A stretch of DNA of 64,000 bases. Origin: Luethyella okanaganae (lineage in GTDB: Bacteria > Actinomycetota > Actinomycetes > Actinomycetales > Microbacteriaceae). The stretch covers positions 1,116,001-1,180,000 of the forward strand of contig NZ_JBHSTP010000001.1 of the NCBI RefSeq assembly GCF_042660285.1, read 5' to 3'. A program made the translations under genes and the position numbers. The notes under the pieces are model-generated. The model was not told where the DNA came from. It made no database searches and saw only the letters and a list, made by a program, of their open reading frames with translations. Of the stretch, positions 1-7,837 are shown piece by piece; the stretch's first letter is position 1, and each line of letters opens with the position of its first letter.

Positions 1-24
1 ATCGATCCGCTGCTGCCGTTCTAA
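1..24 (+). CDS. C-terminal tail of an upstream plus-strand gene (partial)
   Basis: The first 24 bases read as an open frame ending Ile-Asp-Pro-Leu-Leu-Pro-Phe and a TAA at 22-24, convergent with the heme A synthase gene that ends at 49. In many actinobacteria the neighbour in this position is the heme O synthase (protoheme IX farnesyltransferase), and a hydrophobic tail would fit. Seven residues cannot identify a family, so this is a context-based guess and the frame itself may be chance. Confidence 0.3.
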   Translation: MDPLLPF

Positions 25-48
25 CTTGGCCTGGGGCTCTCGCAGGGC

Positions 49-1026
49 TCAGCGCGGCCTCGCAGCCGCGAACGCCTCGACGCGTGCTGCGGCGCCGGAC
101 GTCGGCACCGTTCGCGTGAGATTGAGAACGACGGCGGTCATGGCTGAGGCCAGAAGCGCGGCGAGCAGCATGTGGGCGCCGACGAGGATCTCCGGTAGAC
201 CGGTATTGGCCTGGATGAGCCCGACCGTGATCTGCAGCACCTCGACGGCGAGCAGGTACATCGCGTAACGGTGTACGGGCGTCGCGTGGAACCGCATCGA
301 GGCGATGACGAGCGCCAGGGTGAGCGCGAAGGTCGCATAGGCGGGCCAGGCGTGCAGATGTTCGAAGAGCTCGGCGTTGAAGCCCGTCCTGGCGGCATCC
401 GAATCGCCCGAGTGCGGTCCCGATGCGGTTGTGAGAACGCCCATCGCGATCGTGATCGCGACGACGAAGGTCGTGACGTGGGCGAGGATCGCGAACCAGC
501 GGGACACGGCGGGCTCACGCACACCCGGCGCGGCGTAGACCCGCGCGATCAGGGCGGTCGCGATGCACGCCATCACGAGGGATGCCGTGTAGTGGAAGCC
601 GACGATGAAGGGGTTGAGACCGGTCCAGACGGTGATGCCGCCGACGAGGGCCTGAGCGAGGACTCCGATGAGCAGGACAGTCGACAACGCGAAAAGATCC
701 TTGCGCTCGGTGCGCATCCGCCACACGAGCAGCACCATGGCGAGAGCAACGATGCCGACGACGCCCGACATCATTCGGTTGCTGAACTCGATAGCCCCGT
801 GGACGCCCATCTCGGCCGTCGGAACGAGGGAGTCCGCGGTGCAGAGCGGCCAGGTCGGGCAGCCGAGCCCCGACTCGGTGAGCCGCACGGCCCCACCGGT
901 GACGATGATCGTCAGCTCCGTCAGAAGCGAGAGCCAGGCGAAGAACCGGACCCGCCCGTCGACCGCGCGGGGCAGCCAGTCGTAGAAGTACTTCACTGGA
1001 TTCGATTCCTGTTCCTCATGCGGCAT
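49..1026 (-). CDS. ctaA: Heme A synthase (COX15/CtaA family)
   Basis: Converts heme O to heme A in the membrane for aa3-type cytochrome c oxidase. The 325-residue product has about eight hydrophobic segments, a usual length for CtaA. The family's outward loop Cys pair is visible in ESGLGCPTWPLC (Cys56, Cys62), followed by His76 and a GAIEFSNR helix, with further His-bearing helices (VGFHY, LFEHLHAW, VGAHMLL) that would supply heme ligands. The ATG at 1026 has no clear Shine-Dalgarno; an in-frame GTG at 996 preceded by AGGAA is an alternative start that shortens the protein by ten residues. It is divergent from the suf operon. Confidence 0.93.
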   Translation of the reverse strand: MPHEEQESNPVKYFYDWLPRAVDGRVRFFAWLSLLTELTIIVTGGAVRLTESGLGCPTWPLCTADSLVPTAEMGVHGAIEFSNRMMSGVVGIVALAMVLLVWRMRTERKDLFALSTVLLIGVLAQALVGGITVWTGLNPFIVGFHYTASLVMACIATALIARVYAAPGVREPAVSRWFAILAHVTTFVVAITIAMGVLTTASGPHSGDSDAARTGFNAELFEHLHAWPAYATFALTLALVIASMRFHATPVHRYAMYLLAVEVLQITVGLIQANTGLPEILVGAHMLLAALLASAMTAVVLNLTRTVPTSGAAARVEAFAAARPR

Positions 1027-1069
1027 GAGACGCGTCCGAGTGGGAGCTACCCAATCCAGCGTCAGGCTG

Positions 1070-1162
1070 TAGAATTAGTTGGTTCGCGAACCGCGCGTGC
1101 GCACGACCCCGTCGTCTCGACGAAAGAGAGCGCATGGATAATGGATAAACGGTTCGAGAACA
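1070..1162 (+). promoter_or_regulatory. suf operon upstream region with repeated palindromic motif
   Basis: The 259 bp between ctaA and sufB contain a TAGAAT -10-like hexamer at 1070-1075. Just after it is a perfect 12-bp palindrome, GGTTCGCGAACC (1081-1092). A second, imperfect copy, GGTTCGAGAACA (1151-1162), matches it at 10 of 12 positions. Paired palindromes in front of suf suggest an operator, but no SufR-type repressor gene is adjacent, so the binding protein is unknown. Confidence 0.45.
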
Positions 1163-1285
1163 TTTTAGATATGCAATGCAGCCACCCGCACAATCGCTCC
1201 CAGATGGTCGACGCCCTCGCGCCGGTCGCGGGGAATGAGCCGGACTGATATCCGGTTATCAGCGGGTAGGAGAATGAGGTAGAGA

Positions 1286-2704
1286 ATGTCGGACGTGCTC
1301 ATTGACCGCCCCGAGCTCGAAGGGCTCGGCGTCTACGAGTTCGGCTGGGCCGACTCCGACGCAGCCGGTGCATCCGCGCGTCGCGGGATCTCGCCGGAGG
1401 TCGTCGCCGATATCTCCGCGTTGAAGAGCGAGCCCGACTGGATGCTGCAGCGTCGTCTCAAGGCCCTGCAGTTGTTCGAGCGCAAGCCCATGCCGAGCTG
1501 GGGCGCCGATCTTTCGGAGATCGACTTCGAGAACATCAAGTACTTCGTGCGTTCCACCGAGAAGCAGGCTCAAAGCTGGGAAGACCTGCCCGACGACATC
1601 AAGAACACCTACGAGAAACTCGGGATACCCGAGGCTGAACGTCAGCGGCTCGTCGCCGGCGTGGCCGCGCAGTACGAGTCAGAGGTGGTCTACCACCAGA
1701 TCAATGCGGAGCTCGAGGCTCAGGGTGTGATCTTCATGGACACCGACACCGCGCTGAAGGAGCACCCGGAGTTCTTCGAAGAGTACTTCGGCACCGTCAT
1801 CCCGTCCGGTGACAACAAGTTCGCTGCGCTCAACACCGCCGTCTGGTCGGGTGGATCCTTCGTCTATGTGCCGCCCGGCGTGCACGTCGAGATCCCGTTG
1901 CAGGCGTATTTCCGCATCAACACCGAGAACATGGGCCAGTTCGAGCGCACCCTCATCATCGCCGACGAGGACAGCTACGTGCACTACATCGAGGGCTGCA
2001 CGGCTCCGATCTACAAGTCCGACTCATTGCACTCCGCCGTGGTCGAGATCGTCGTCAAGAAAAACGCCCGAGTGCGCTATACCACCATCCAGAACTGGTC
2101 GAACAACGTCTACAACCTCGTCACCAAGCGTGCGACGGCCGCTGAGGGTGCGACCATGGAGTGGATCGACGGCAACATCGGTTCCAAGGTCACCATGAAA
2201 TACCCCTCGATCTACCTCATGGGGGAGCACGCAAAAGGCGAGACGCTCTCCGTCGCATTCGCCGGTCCCGGTCAGCACCAGGATGCAGGTGCCAAGATGA
2301 TCCACATGGCGCCGTACACGCAGTCGTCGATCGTGTCGAAGTCGATCGCCCGCGGCGGCGGACGGGCCGGCTATCGAGGGGAGGTCCGCGTCGACGCCAA
2401 CGCGCACCACTCCGCGAACACCGTACGCTGCGACGCGCTGCTCGTCGACACGTTCTCGCGCTCCGACACCTACCCGTCCATCGACATCCGTGTCGACGAC
2501 GTCCAGCTCGGCCACGAGGCCACCGTCTCGCGTGTGAGCGAGGAACAGCTCTTCTACCTCATGAGTCGTGGCATGCCCGAAGATGAGGGCATGGCCATGA
2601 TCGTGCGCGGCTTCATCGAGCCGATCGCCCGCGAACTTCCCATGGAATACGCGCTCGAACTCAACAAGCTCATCGAAATGGGCATGGAAGGATCCGTCGG
2701 CTAA
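1286..2704 (+). CDS. sufB: Fe-S cluster assembly scaffold SufB
   Basis: Core subunit of the cytoplasmic SufBCD scaffold that builds and transfers Fe-S clusters. The 472-residue length and the conserved C-terminal half match SufB: GDNKFAALNTAVWSGGSFVY, the EGCTAP motif, and the late SRGMPEDEGMAMIVRGF segment shared with SufD. The ATG at 1286 follows a purine-rich GAGGTAGAGA ribosome site. It is the first gene of a tightly packed suf operon and its TAA abuts the sufD ATG. Essentially certain by family and context. Confidence 0.97.
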   Translation: MSDVLIDRPELEGLGVYEFGWADSDAAGASARRGISPEVVADISALKSEPDWMLQRRLKALQLFERKPMPSWGADLSEIDFENIKYFVRSTEKQAQSWEDLPDDIKNTYEKLGIPEAERQRLVAGVAAQYESEVVYHQINAELEAQGVIFMDTDTALKEHPEFFEEYFGTVIPSGDNKFAALNTAVWSGGSFVYVPPGVHVEIPLQAYFRINTENMGQFERTLIIADEDSYVHYIEGCTAPIYKSDSLHSAVVEIVVKKNARVRYTTIQNWSNNVYNLVTKRATAAEGATMEWIDGNIGSKVTMKYPSIYLMGEHAKGETLSVAFAGPGQHQDAGAKMIHMAPYTQSSIVSKSIARGGGRAGYRGEVRVDANAHHSANTVRCDALLVDTFSRSDTYPSIDIRVDDVQLGHEATVSRVSEEQLFYLMSRGMPEDEGMAMIVRGFIEPIARELPMEYALELNKLIEMGMEGSVG

Positions 2705-3925
2705 ATGTCCGCCGCCTCTACCTCTACGGTCATGCCCACGGCTGAGCAACACGGCTTGAAGAAGCACAGTGACGGCGGATGGGGACTCGTTCCTGTGCAG
2801 ACCCGCTCCGAACGGTTCAAATCCGTCGACGTCAACGATTTCGAGGCCGTCACAGGCCGCGAGGCTGTCTGGAAGCTCTCGCCCGTCGCGAAGTTCGTCG
2901 ACCTCACGAGCGGCGAACTCGACGGCTCCCCCTACGACATCGAGTCGAACCTCCGTCAGGCCCAGGACGGTGCGGATGTCACCGGCGTGACGATCTCGTG
3001 GGTAGACCGCTCCGATGCTCGAATCGGTGCCGCCGGAACCCCCGAAGAGCGCGCCTCGGCGAACGCCTGGAGCCACTTCGAGAAGGCCCTCCTCGTCTCG
3101 ATCACGGGCGAAGAGGCGAAAGAGGTCACGATTCGCCGTACCGCGCTCGGTGGAGCCGCCCGAGCCGCCCATACCGTCATCGAAGCGGCGCCGTTCAGCC
3201 AGGCTCTCGTCGTGCTTGAGAACGCCGGAGACGCACGGCTGACCGAGAACGTCGAGATCGTGCTCGGTGAGTCGGCCAACCTCACGGTCGTCTCGGTGCA
3301 GCAGTGGAACGACGATGCCGTGCACCTCGCCAGCCACTTCTCGCGGGTCGGTCGCGACGCGAAGCTCAAGCACATCGTCGTCTCCCTCGGAGGCAGCATC
3401 GTGCGGCTGAATCCGACGACGCTCCTCGCGGAGAGCGGCGCGGACGTCGAGGCCCTCGGTCTCTACTTCGCCGATGCTGGGCAGCACCTCGAGCAGCAGG
3501 TGTACGTCAACCACGATGCCCCGCACACGCGCAGCCGGGTCACGTACAAAGGAGCTCTCCAAGGAGAGGGTGCACGGTCGGTCTGGATCGGCGACGTGCT
3601 CATCGGGAACAAGGCCGTCGGAACCGACAGCTACGAGCAGAACCGCAACCTCGTGCTCACCGACGGAACCCGAGCCGACTCTGTGCCGAACCTCGAGATC
3701 GAGACCGGTGACATCGCCGGGGCCGGTCATGCGAGCGCCACGGGACGATTCGATGACGAGCAGTTGTTCTATCTGCAGGCCCGCGGCATCCCTGAGTCGG
3801 AGGCGAGACGGCTCGTCGTACGCGGCTTTCTCAGCGAGATCGTGCAGCAGATCGGTTTCGCGCCGCTTGAAGAGCGTCTGCAGGGCGAGCTCGAGGCGGA
3901 GCTCTCCCGGACGAGGCCCAGCTGA
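2705..3925 (+). CDS. sufD: Fe-S cluster assembly protein SufD
   Basis: SufB paralogue that completes the SufBC2D scaffold and takes part in iron acquisition. The 406-residue product carries the SufBD beta-helix core and the family C-terminal signature (ATGRFDDEQLFYLQARGIPE, then VVRGFLSEI). The conserved C-terminal His and Asp-rich segments (YVNHDAPHTRSRVTYKGAL) are present. The ATG directly follows the sufB stop with no gap, and the gene overlaps the next start by one base (TGATG), so translation is probably coupled across the operon. Confidence 0.95.
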   Translation: MSAASTSTVMPTAEQHGLKKHSDGGWGLVPVQTRSERFKSVDVNDFEAVTGREAVWKLSPVAKFVDLTSGELDGSPYDIESNLRQAQDGADVTGVTISWVDRSDARIGAAGTPEERASANAWSHFEKALLVSITGEEAKEVTIRRTALGGAARAAHTVIEAAPFSQALVVLENAGDARLTENVEIVLGESANLTVVSVQQWNDDAVHLASHFSRVGRDAKLKHIVVSLGGSIVRLNPTTLLAESGADVEALGLYFADAGQHLEQQVYVNHDAPHTRSRVTYKGALQGEGARSVWIGDVLIGNKAVGTDSYEQNRNLVLTDGTRADSVPNLEIETGDIAGAGHASATGRFDDEQLFYLQARGIPESEARRLVVRGFLSEIVQQIGFAPLEERLQGELEAELSRTRPS

Positions 3926-4251
3926 TGCCGGCGAGCAGGATCTGCACGCTCGACGAGCTCGAGCCGAATCATGCCGTGAAGGTCGAAATCGACGGTGTCC
4001 CCATCGCGCTGGTACGCGATGCCGCCGGCAGGGTCTTCGCGATCGGCGATACCTGCACCCACGGCGATATCTCGCTCTCAGAGGGGTTCGTCGAGGACGA
4101 CACTCTCGAGTGCTGGGCGCACGGCTCGAAGTTCTCGCTGTCGACCGGCAAACCCCTCACCCTTCCCGCTTACGAACCCGTTCCCGTCTATCAGGTCGAG
4201 TTGATCGACGGCGTTGTCTACATCGATCCGGCTGTCACCCTGGCCGTCTAG
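3925..4251 (+). CDS. Rieske-type [2Fe-2S] ferredoxin in the suf operon
   Basis: A 108-residue single-domain Rieske protein. Cluster ligands are visible as Cys44-x-His46 (DTCTHG) and Cys63-x2-His66 (LECWAHG), the CxH...CxxH pattern with a short spacing. Such proteins are often annotated as non-heme oxygenase ferredoxin subunits, but no oxygenase is nearby; in actinobacteria this gene commonly sits between sufD and sufC. It probably serves as an electron carrier for cluster assembly, which is inference from position. Its start overlaps the sufD stop by one base. Confidence 0.93.
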   Translation: MPASRICTLDELEPNHAVKVEIDGVPIALVRDAAGRVFAIGDTCTHGDISLSEGFVEDDTLECWAHGSKFSLSTGKPLTLPAYEPVPVYQVELIDGVVYIDPAVTLAV

Positions 4252-4318
4252 TCGCACAACCCGAGGTGCCACAGGCCCGACGGCCGCTGCGCATCGCGAA
4301 GAAAGAGATAGAGAATCC

Positions 4319-5083
4319 ATGTCTGTTCTTGAAATCAAGGATCTCCACGTCAGTGTCGAGACCGAGCAGGGCACCAAGCAGATCCTGCGCGGCGTCGATC
4401 TGGCGATCAACGAGGGGGAGATCCACGCGATCATGGGCCCAAACGGCTCGGGCAAGTCGACCCTCGCCTACACAATCGCCGGCCACCCCAAGTACCACGT
4501 CGAGAGCGGATCCATTCTGCTCGATGGTGTCGAGGTGCTCGACATGACGGTCGATGAGCGGGCTCGCGCCGGACTCTTCCTGGCGATGCAGTACCCCGTC
4601 GAGATCCCCGGCGTCACCGTGACCAACTTCCTGCGCACGGCGAAGACAGCCATCGACGGCGAGGCCCCGCCCATCCGCACCTGGATCAAGGACGTGCGCG
4701 AGTCGATGGCCAGGCTTCGCATGGACTCGCAGTTCGCCGAGCGCAACGTGAACGAAGGCTTCTCCGGTGGCGAGAAGAAGCGCAACGAGATCCTCCAGCT
4801 CGAGCTTCTCAAGCCGAAATTCGCGGTCCTCGACGAGACGGACTCAGGTCTCGATGTCGATGCGCTCAAGATCGTCTCGGAGGGTGTCAACCGTGCCAAG
4901 GCCAACACTGGTCTCGGCATCATGTTGATCACCCACTACACGCGCATCCTGCGCTACATCCGGCCCGACTTCGTGCACGTCTTCGTCAACGGCCGGGTGG
5001 CAGAGGACGGCGGCCGCGAGCTGGCCGATCGCCTGGAAGACGAGGGCTACGATCGCTTTCTCGAGTCCTCGAACGTAGGCTAG
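4319..5083 (+). CDS. sufC: Fe-S cluster assembly ATPase SufC
   Basis: ABC-type ATPase that powers the SufBCD scaffold in the cytoplasm; it is not a transporter. The 254-residue protein has a Walker A at residues 40-48 (GPNGSGKST), the SufC-type signature FSGGEKKRNEI near 148-158, and Walker B AVLDETDSGLD near 169-179, all intact. The ATG at 4319 is chosen because it follows a GAAAGAGATAGAGA ribosome site and gives the family N-terminus MSVLEIKDL; longer in-frame readings upstream are unconserved. A 67-bp gap separates it from the Rieske gene. Confidence 0.97.
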   Translation: MSVLEIKDLHVSVETEQGTKQILRGVDLAINEGEIHAIMGPNGSGKSTLAYTIAGHPKYHVESGSILLDGVEVLDMTVDERARAGLFLAMQYPVEIPGVTVTNFLRTAKTAIDGEAPPIRTWIKDVRESMARLRMDSQFAERNVNEGFSGGEKKRNEILQLELLKPKFAVLDETDSGLDVDALKIVSEGVNRAKANTGLGIMLITHYTRILRYIRPDFVHVFVNGRVAEDGGRELADRLEDEGYDRFLESSNVG

Positions 5084-5087
5084 TTCC

Positions 5088-5417
5088 ATGACCTCCACGC
5101 TCGCTCCGGCACTCTTCGACCAGGTCGAAGAGGCGCTGAAGGACGTTATGGATCCCGAACTCGGCATCAATGTCGTCGATCTCGGGCTCATTTACGACCT
5201 CGGCTGGGACGACGAGAACAATGCCCTCGTCATCCACATGACACTGACGAGCGCAGGATGCCCGCTGACCGACGTGCTCGAGGAGCAGACCGCCCAAGCC
5301 CTCGACGGCGTCGTCGACGCGTTCCGCATCAACTGGGTGTGGATGCCGCCGTGGGGTCCGGAGAAGATCACCGATGACGGCCGCGACATGATGCGCGCCC
5401 TCGGCTTCGCGATCTAG
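5088..5417 (+). CDS. sufT: SufT-type metal-sulfur cluster assembly factor (DUF59/MIP18 family)
   Basis: A small 109-residue DUF59 protein involved in Fe-S protein maturation. It shows the family motif DPELGINVVDLGLIYDL near the N-terminus and the conserved Cys in TLTSAGCPLTD that contributes to cluster transfer, followed by the WMPPWGPEKIT segment. It starts five bases after the sufC stop, closing the operon. The PaaD protein at 62317-62865 is a distant member of the same superfamily. Confidence 0.94.
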   Translation: MTSTLAPALFDQVEEALKDVMDPELGINVVDLGLIYDLGWDDENNALVIHMTLTSAGCPLTDVLEEQTAQALDGVVDAFRINWVWMPPWGPEKITDDGRDMMRALGFAI

Positions 5418-5534
5418 GTAGCGAGGCCGCGCCACTGCTTGATGTGGGCGCGGGCGATCGCCGAGCCGCCAGCAGACCCTGAGCAAGCTGGCTGCCTACG
5501 TCACCGAGATCGTTCGAAAGGGAGTTGAGGGCTG
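5418..5534 (+). other. Short spacer with a possible gene remnant
   Basis: This 117-bp stretch lies between sufT and the next gene. From 5469 one frame runs open to a TGA at 5533-5535 and reads RQQTLSKLAAYVTEIVRKGV near its end, which resembles the C-terminal helix of a small regulator such as ArsR or PadR; such genes often precede RibD/DHFR-like reductase genes. No start or DNA-binding domain remains. It could be a regulator tail left by deletion or a chance frame. Confidence 0.25.
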
Positions 5535-6155
5535 ATGGTCGGGAAAGTGTTCTTCAGCGTGTCGATGTCGCTGGACGGGTTCATCGCGCCGGGGTCTCTC
5601 GGGGAATTGATGGGGCGGCAGTGGATGGAACTGCAGCGGTGGGTATTCCCGCAGCGGTTCTTCCGGGAGAACCTGAAGCTCGGCGAGGGCGGCGAGGAAG
5701 GGCGCGACAACGACATCGTGCGGGAGACGTTCGAGCGCACCGGCGCAAGCGTTATGGGCAAACGCATGTTCGACGCCGGCGAGCAGGCGTGGCCAGAGGA
5801 GGCGCCGTTCCATACGCCGGTCTTCGTTGTGACACACGAGACGCGTGACCCCTGGGAGAGGCCGGGCGGGACCACGTTCTACTTCGTCAACGACGGTATC
5901 GAGCCCGCGCTCGACCAGGCCCGCGAGGCCGCGGGTGATCGAGACGTCCGCATCGCGGGTGGCGGCGCAACGATCCTGGAGTACGTGAACGCCGGCCTGA
6001 TCGACGAGTTCTCGATCGCGCTCTCACCGGTGCTGTTCGGCTCCGGAATCCGCTTGTTCGAGGGCGTGGACGCGAGCCGCGTGGCCCTGGAGCAGGTCAG
6101 CGCGGAACCGACGCAGCGGGTGACCCATCTGAGCTACGCAGTCCGGGAACGGTAA
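5535..6155 (+). CDS. Dihydrofolate reductase family protein (RibD C-terminal-like)
   Basis: A 206-residue protein of the RibD C-terminal/DHFR-like NADPH-dependent reductase fold. It opens with KVFFSVSMSLDGFIAPG, then shows GKRMFDAGEQAWPEE and the NADPH-loop segment IAGGGATILEYVNAGLIDE followed by ALSPVLFGSGIRLFE, all typical of the YyaP/YwjB group. The substrate is unknown; members are not usually true folate enzymes. A purine-rich GAAAGGGAGTTGAGG lies just before the ATG. It appears to be monocistronic. Confidence 0.88.
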   Translation: MVGKVFFSVSMSLDGFIAPGSLGELMGRQWMELQRWVFPQRFFRENLKLGEGGEEGRDNDIVRETFERTGASVMGKRMFDAGEQAWPEEAPFHTPVFVVTHETRDPWERPGGTTFYFVNDGIEPALDQAREAAGDRDVRIAGGGATILEYVNAGLIDEFSIALSPVLFGSGIRLFEGVDASRVALEQVSAEPTQRVTHLSYAVRER

Positions 6156-6241
6156 CTGTCTCGACCTCAGCGCTCCCTCGAGGCTCTTATCCTTGCTTCC
6201 GCCGAACCACTCGACGGCCTCATGCAGCCTAGGCTCTGACT

Positions 6242-7075
6242 ATGACGATCGAACCTGACCGGCAAGAGACCGCGCCGCGCGACGAATACACGCATGGTCA
6301 CCACGAGAGCGTGCTGCGTTCGCACACCTGGCGGACCGTGCTCAACTCGGCGGCGTACCTCATTCCGCATCTCGAGGCGGGACTGACGGTGCTTGACGTC
6401 GGGAGCGGTCCCGGCACGATAACCGTCGACCTCGCGCGACGGGTCTCGCCCGGCCGGGTCGTCGGTATAGACGCGTCGTCCGGCATCGTCGAACAGGCGA
6501 ACGGGCTCGCGGACGACAACGGACTCGACAACGTCTCGTTCGTGGTCGGCAACGTGTACGACCTCGGCTTTCCCGACGACAGTTTCGACATCGTGCACGC
6601 GCATCAGGTCATGCAGCACTTGAGGCGCCCGGTGGACGCGATGCGGGAGGTCCTGCGTGTGTTGAAGCCCGGAGGGATTCTCGCGGCGCGCGACTGCGAT
6701 TACGGCGGTACCACCTGGTATCCGAGGCTGCCCGGGTTGGACTCCTGGATGAAGATCTGCCGCGATGTGCACTATTGGAACGGAGGCGAGCCCGATGCCG
6801 GGCGGAGGCTCAAAGCCTGGGCACGGGCTGCCGGCTACGCCGAGGTCACGAGTTCTGCGTCGATCTGGTGCTTCGCTTCCGAGGCCGAGCGCGAGTGGTG
6901 GGGGAGCTCCTGGTCGGTGCGTGCCACCGAGTCGAGCTTCGCCACTCATGCCATCGAGGCGGGTGTCGCCGAACTCGCCGAGCTGCACGAAGTCTCAGGG
7001 GCCTGGCTCACCTGGGCCGCCGACCCCGATGGCTGGTTCGGGATGCCGCACGGCGAGATCATCGCGCGCACGTAG
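6242..7075 (+). CDS. Class I SAM-dependent methyltransferase
   Basis: A 277-residue Rossmann-fold methyltransferase of the Methyltransf_11/UbiE-like type. Motif I is VLDVGSGPGTITVDLA near residue 55, followed by the acidic VGIDAS strand, the NVYDLGFPDDSFD motif II region, and the LKPGGILAARD motif III strand. The substrate is not predictable. The start has no Shine-Dalgarno; TAGGCT (6230-6235) lies six bases before the ATG, suggesting a leaderless transcript. It is convergent with the small gene ending at 7116. Confidence 0.9.
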   Translation: MTIEPDRQETAPRDEYTHGHHESVLRSHTWRTVLNSAAYLIPHLEAGLTVLDVGSGPGTITVDLARRVSPGRVVGIDASSGIVEQANGLADDNGLDNVSFVVGNVYDLGFPDDSFDIVHAHQVMQHLRRPVDAMREVLRVLKPGGILAARDCDYGGTTWYPRLPGLDSWMKICRDVHYWNGGEPDAGRRLKAWARAAGYAEVTSSASIWCFASEAEREWWGSSWSVRATESSFATHAIEAGVAELAELHEVSGAWLTWAADPDGWFGMPHGEIIART

Positions 7076-7115
7076 GCGGTGAGTCAACCGCTGCGCTCGT
7101 ACCCCGAAGCTCCTC

Positions 7116-7376
7116 CTACCAGTCTTCGTCATCGTCTACGGCGACACGCTGGGTGATCGTGGCACTATCGTCTGCGGCGTCGTAGCGGATGACCGTGCCA
7201 TCGTCCAACTCGATGACCGGTTTGCCTTCGAGCCAGGTGAGCGTCCAGCGCCAGCCGCTCGTATCGGCACCGGCTGAGACGATGTCGGCCTCGACGGTCT
7301 GTACGGCGATGGCGACGACCTCGGGAAGTTGATTGGGCAGTTCGCCGCCGACCGACCAGCGGGTTCCGAGCTGCAT
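7116..7376 (-). CDS. Conserved small hypothetical protein, acidic C-terminus
   Basis: An 86-residue protein of unknown function. It reads as a compact alpha/beta domain (VVAIAVQTVEAD, GWRWTLTWLEGKPVIELDDG) ending in a strongly acidic tail VDDDEDW. The ATG at 7376 overlaps the TGA of the upstream GNAT gene by one base (TGATG on the minus strand), so it is translated together with that enzyme and probably forms one operon with valS. The coupling and codon use make it a real gene; I assign no activity. Confidence 0.7.
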   Translation of the reverse strand: MQLGTRWSVGGELPNQLPEVVAIAVQTVEADIVSAGADTSGWRWTLTWLEGKPVIELDDGTVIRYDAADDSATITQRVAVDDDEDW

Positions 7377-7828
7377 CAGGCTGCGCGGGGGTCGAGGTCG
7401 TAGGTGACCCACTCGGTGCGTGTCGCGAGCTTGTCGTAGAGTCGCTGCGCCGTCTCGTTGTCGGCCGCGGTGATCCAGCGCACGATGCTCAGTCCGCGCT
7501 CGACCGCGAGCGACTTGGCGAAGGCGATGAGTGTTGCCCCCACTCCCTGTGAGCGCGCGTCGGGCAAGACGAACAGGTCGTCGAGGAAGAGTCCCCGACT
7601 TGCGTCGAGTGGACGCGAGAATTCGCGCAGGTGTGCGAAGCCGACGAACTCCTCGCCGTCGACCGCGACGATCCCCGAACTCTCCTGGTTCTTGTCCATG
7701 AGCCAACTCCATACACGCAGAGCCTTCTCATCGGTGAGCTTCGACTGGTAGAACTCGCTGTACCCCTCGAAGAGTCCCAGCCAGGGGAAGAAATCCCCGT
7801 CTTTGAGCGGACGGACCTGGATAGACAT
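7376..7828 (-). CDS. GNAT family N-acetyltransferase
   Basis: A 150-residue single-domain acyl-CoA-dependent acetyltransferase. It has the N-terminal VRPLKDGDFFPWLGLFEGY helix and the acetyl-CoA pyrophosphate loop as LPDARSQGVGATLIAFA (Q/R-x-x-G-x-G/A pattern), then the late DNETAQRLYDKLA helix. A good AGGAGA ribosome site precedes the ATG. It lies nine bases after the valS stop and is coupled to the small gene downstream. The acceptor substrate is unknown; the operon link to valS does not by itself imply a tRNA-related role. Confidence 0.9.
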   Translation of the reverse strand: MSIQVRPLKDGDFFPWLGLFEGYSEFYQSKLTDEKALRVWSWLMDKNQESSGIVAVDGEEFVGFAHLREFSRPLDASRGLFLDDLFVLPDARSQGVGATLIAFAKSLAVERGLSIVRWITAADNETAQRLYDKLATRTEWVTYDLDPRAA

Positions 7829-7837
7829 ATGGTTCTC

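Noticed and set aside
2024..3730. 568-codon minus-strand open frame over sufB/sufD
   Set aside because: Shadow of the high-GC coding strand. Its product has the low-complexity Asp/Val/Arg/Gly bias of antisense frames and no domain, and sufB/sufD are certain.
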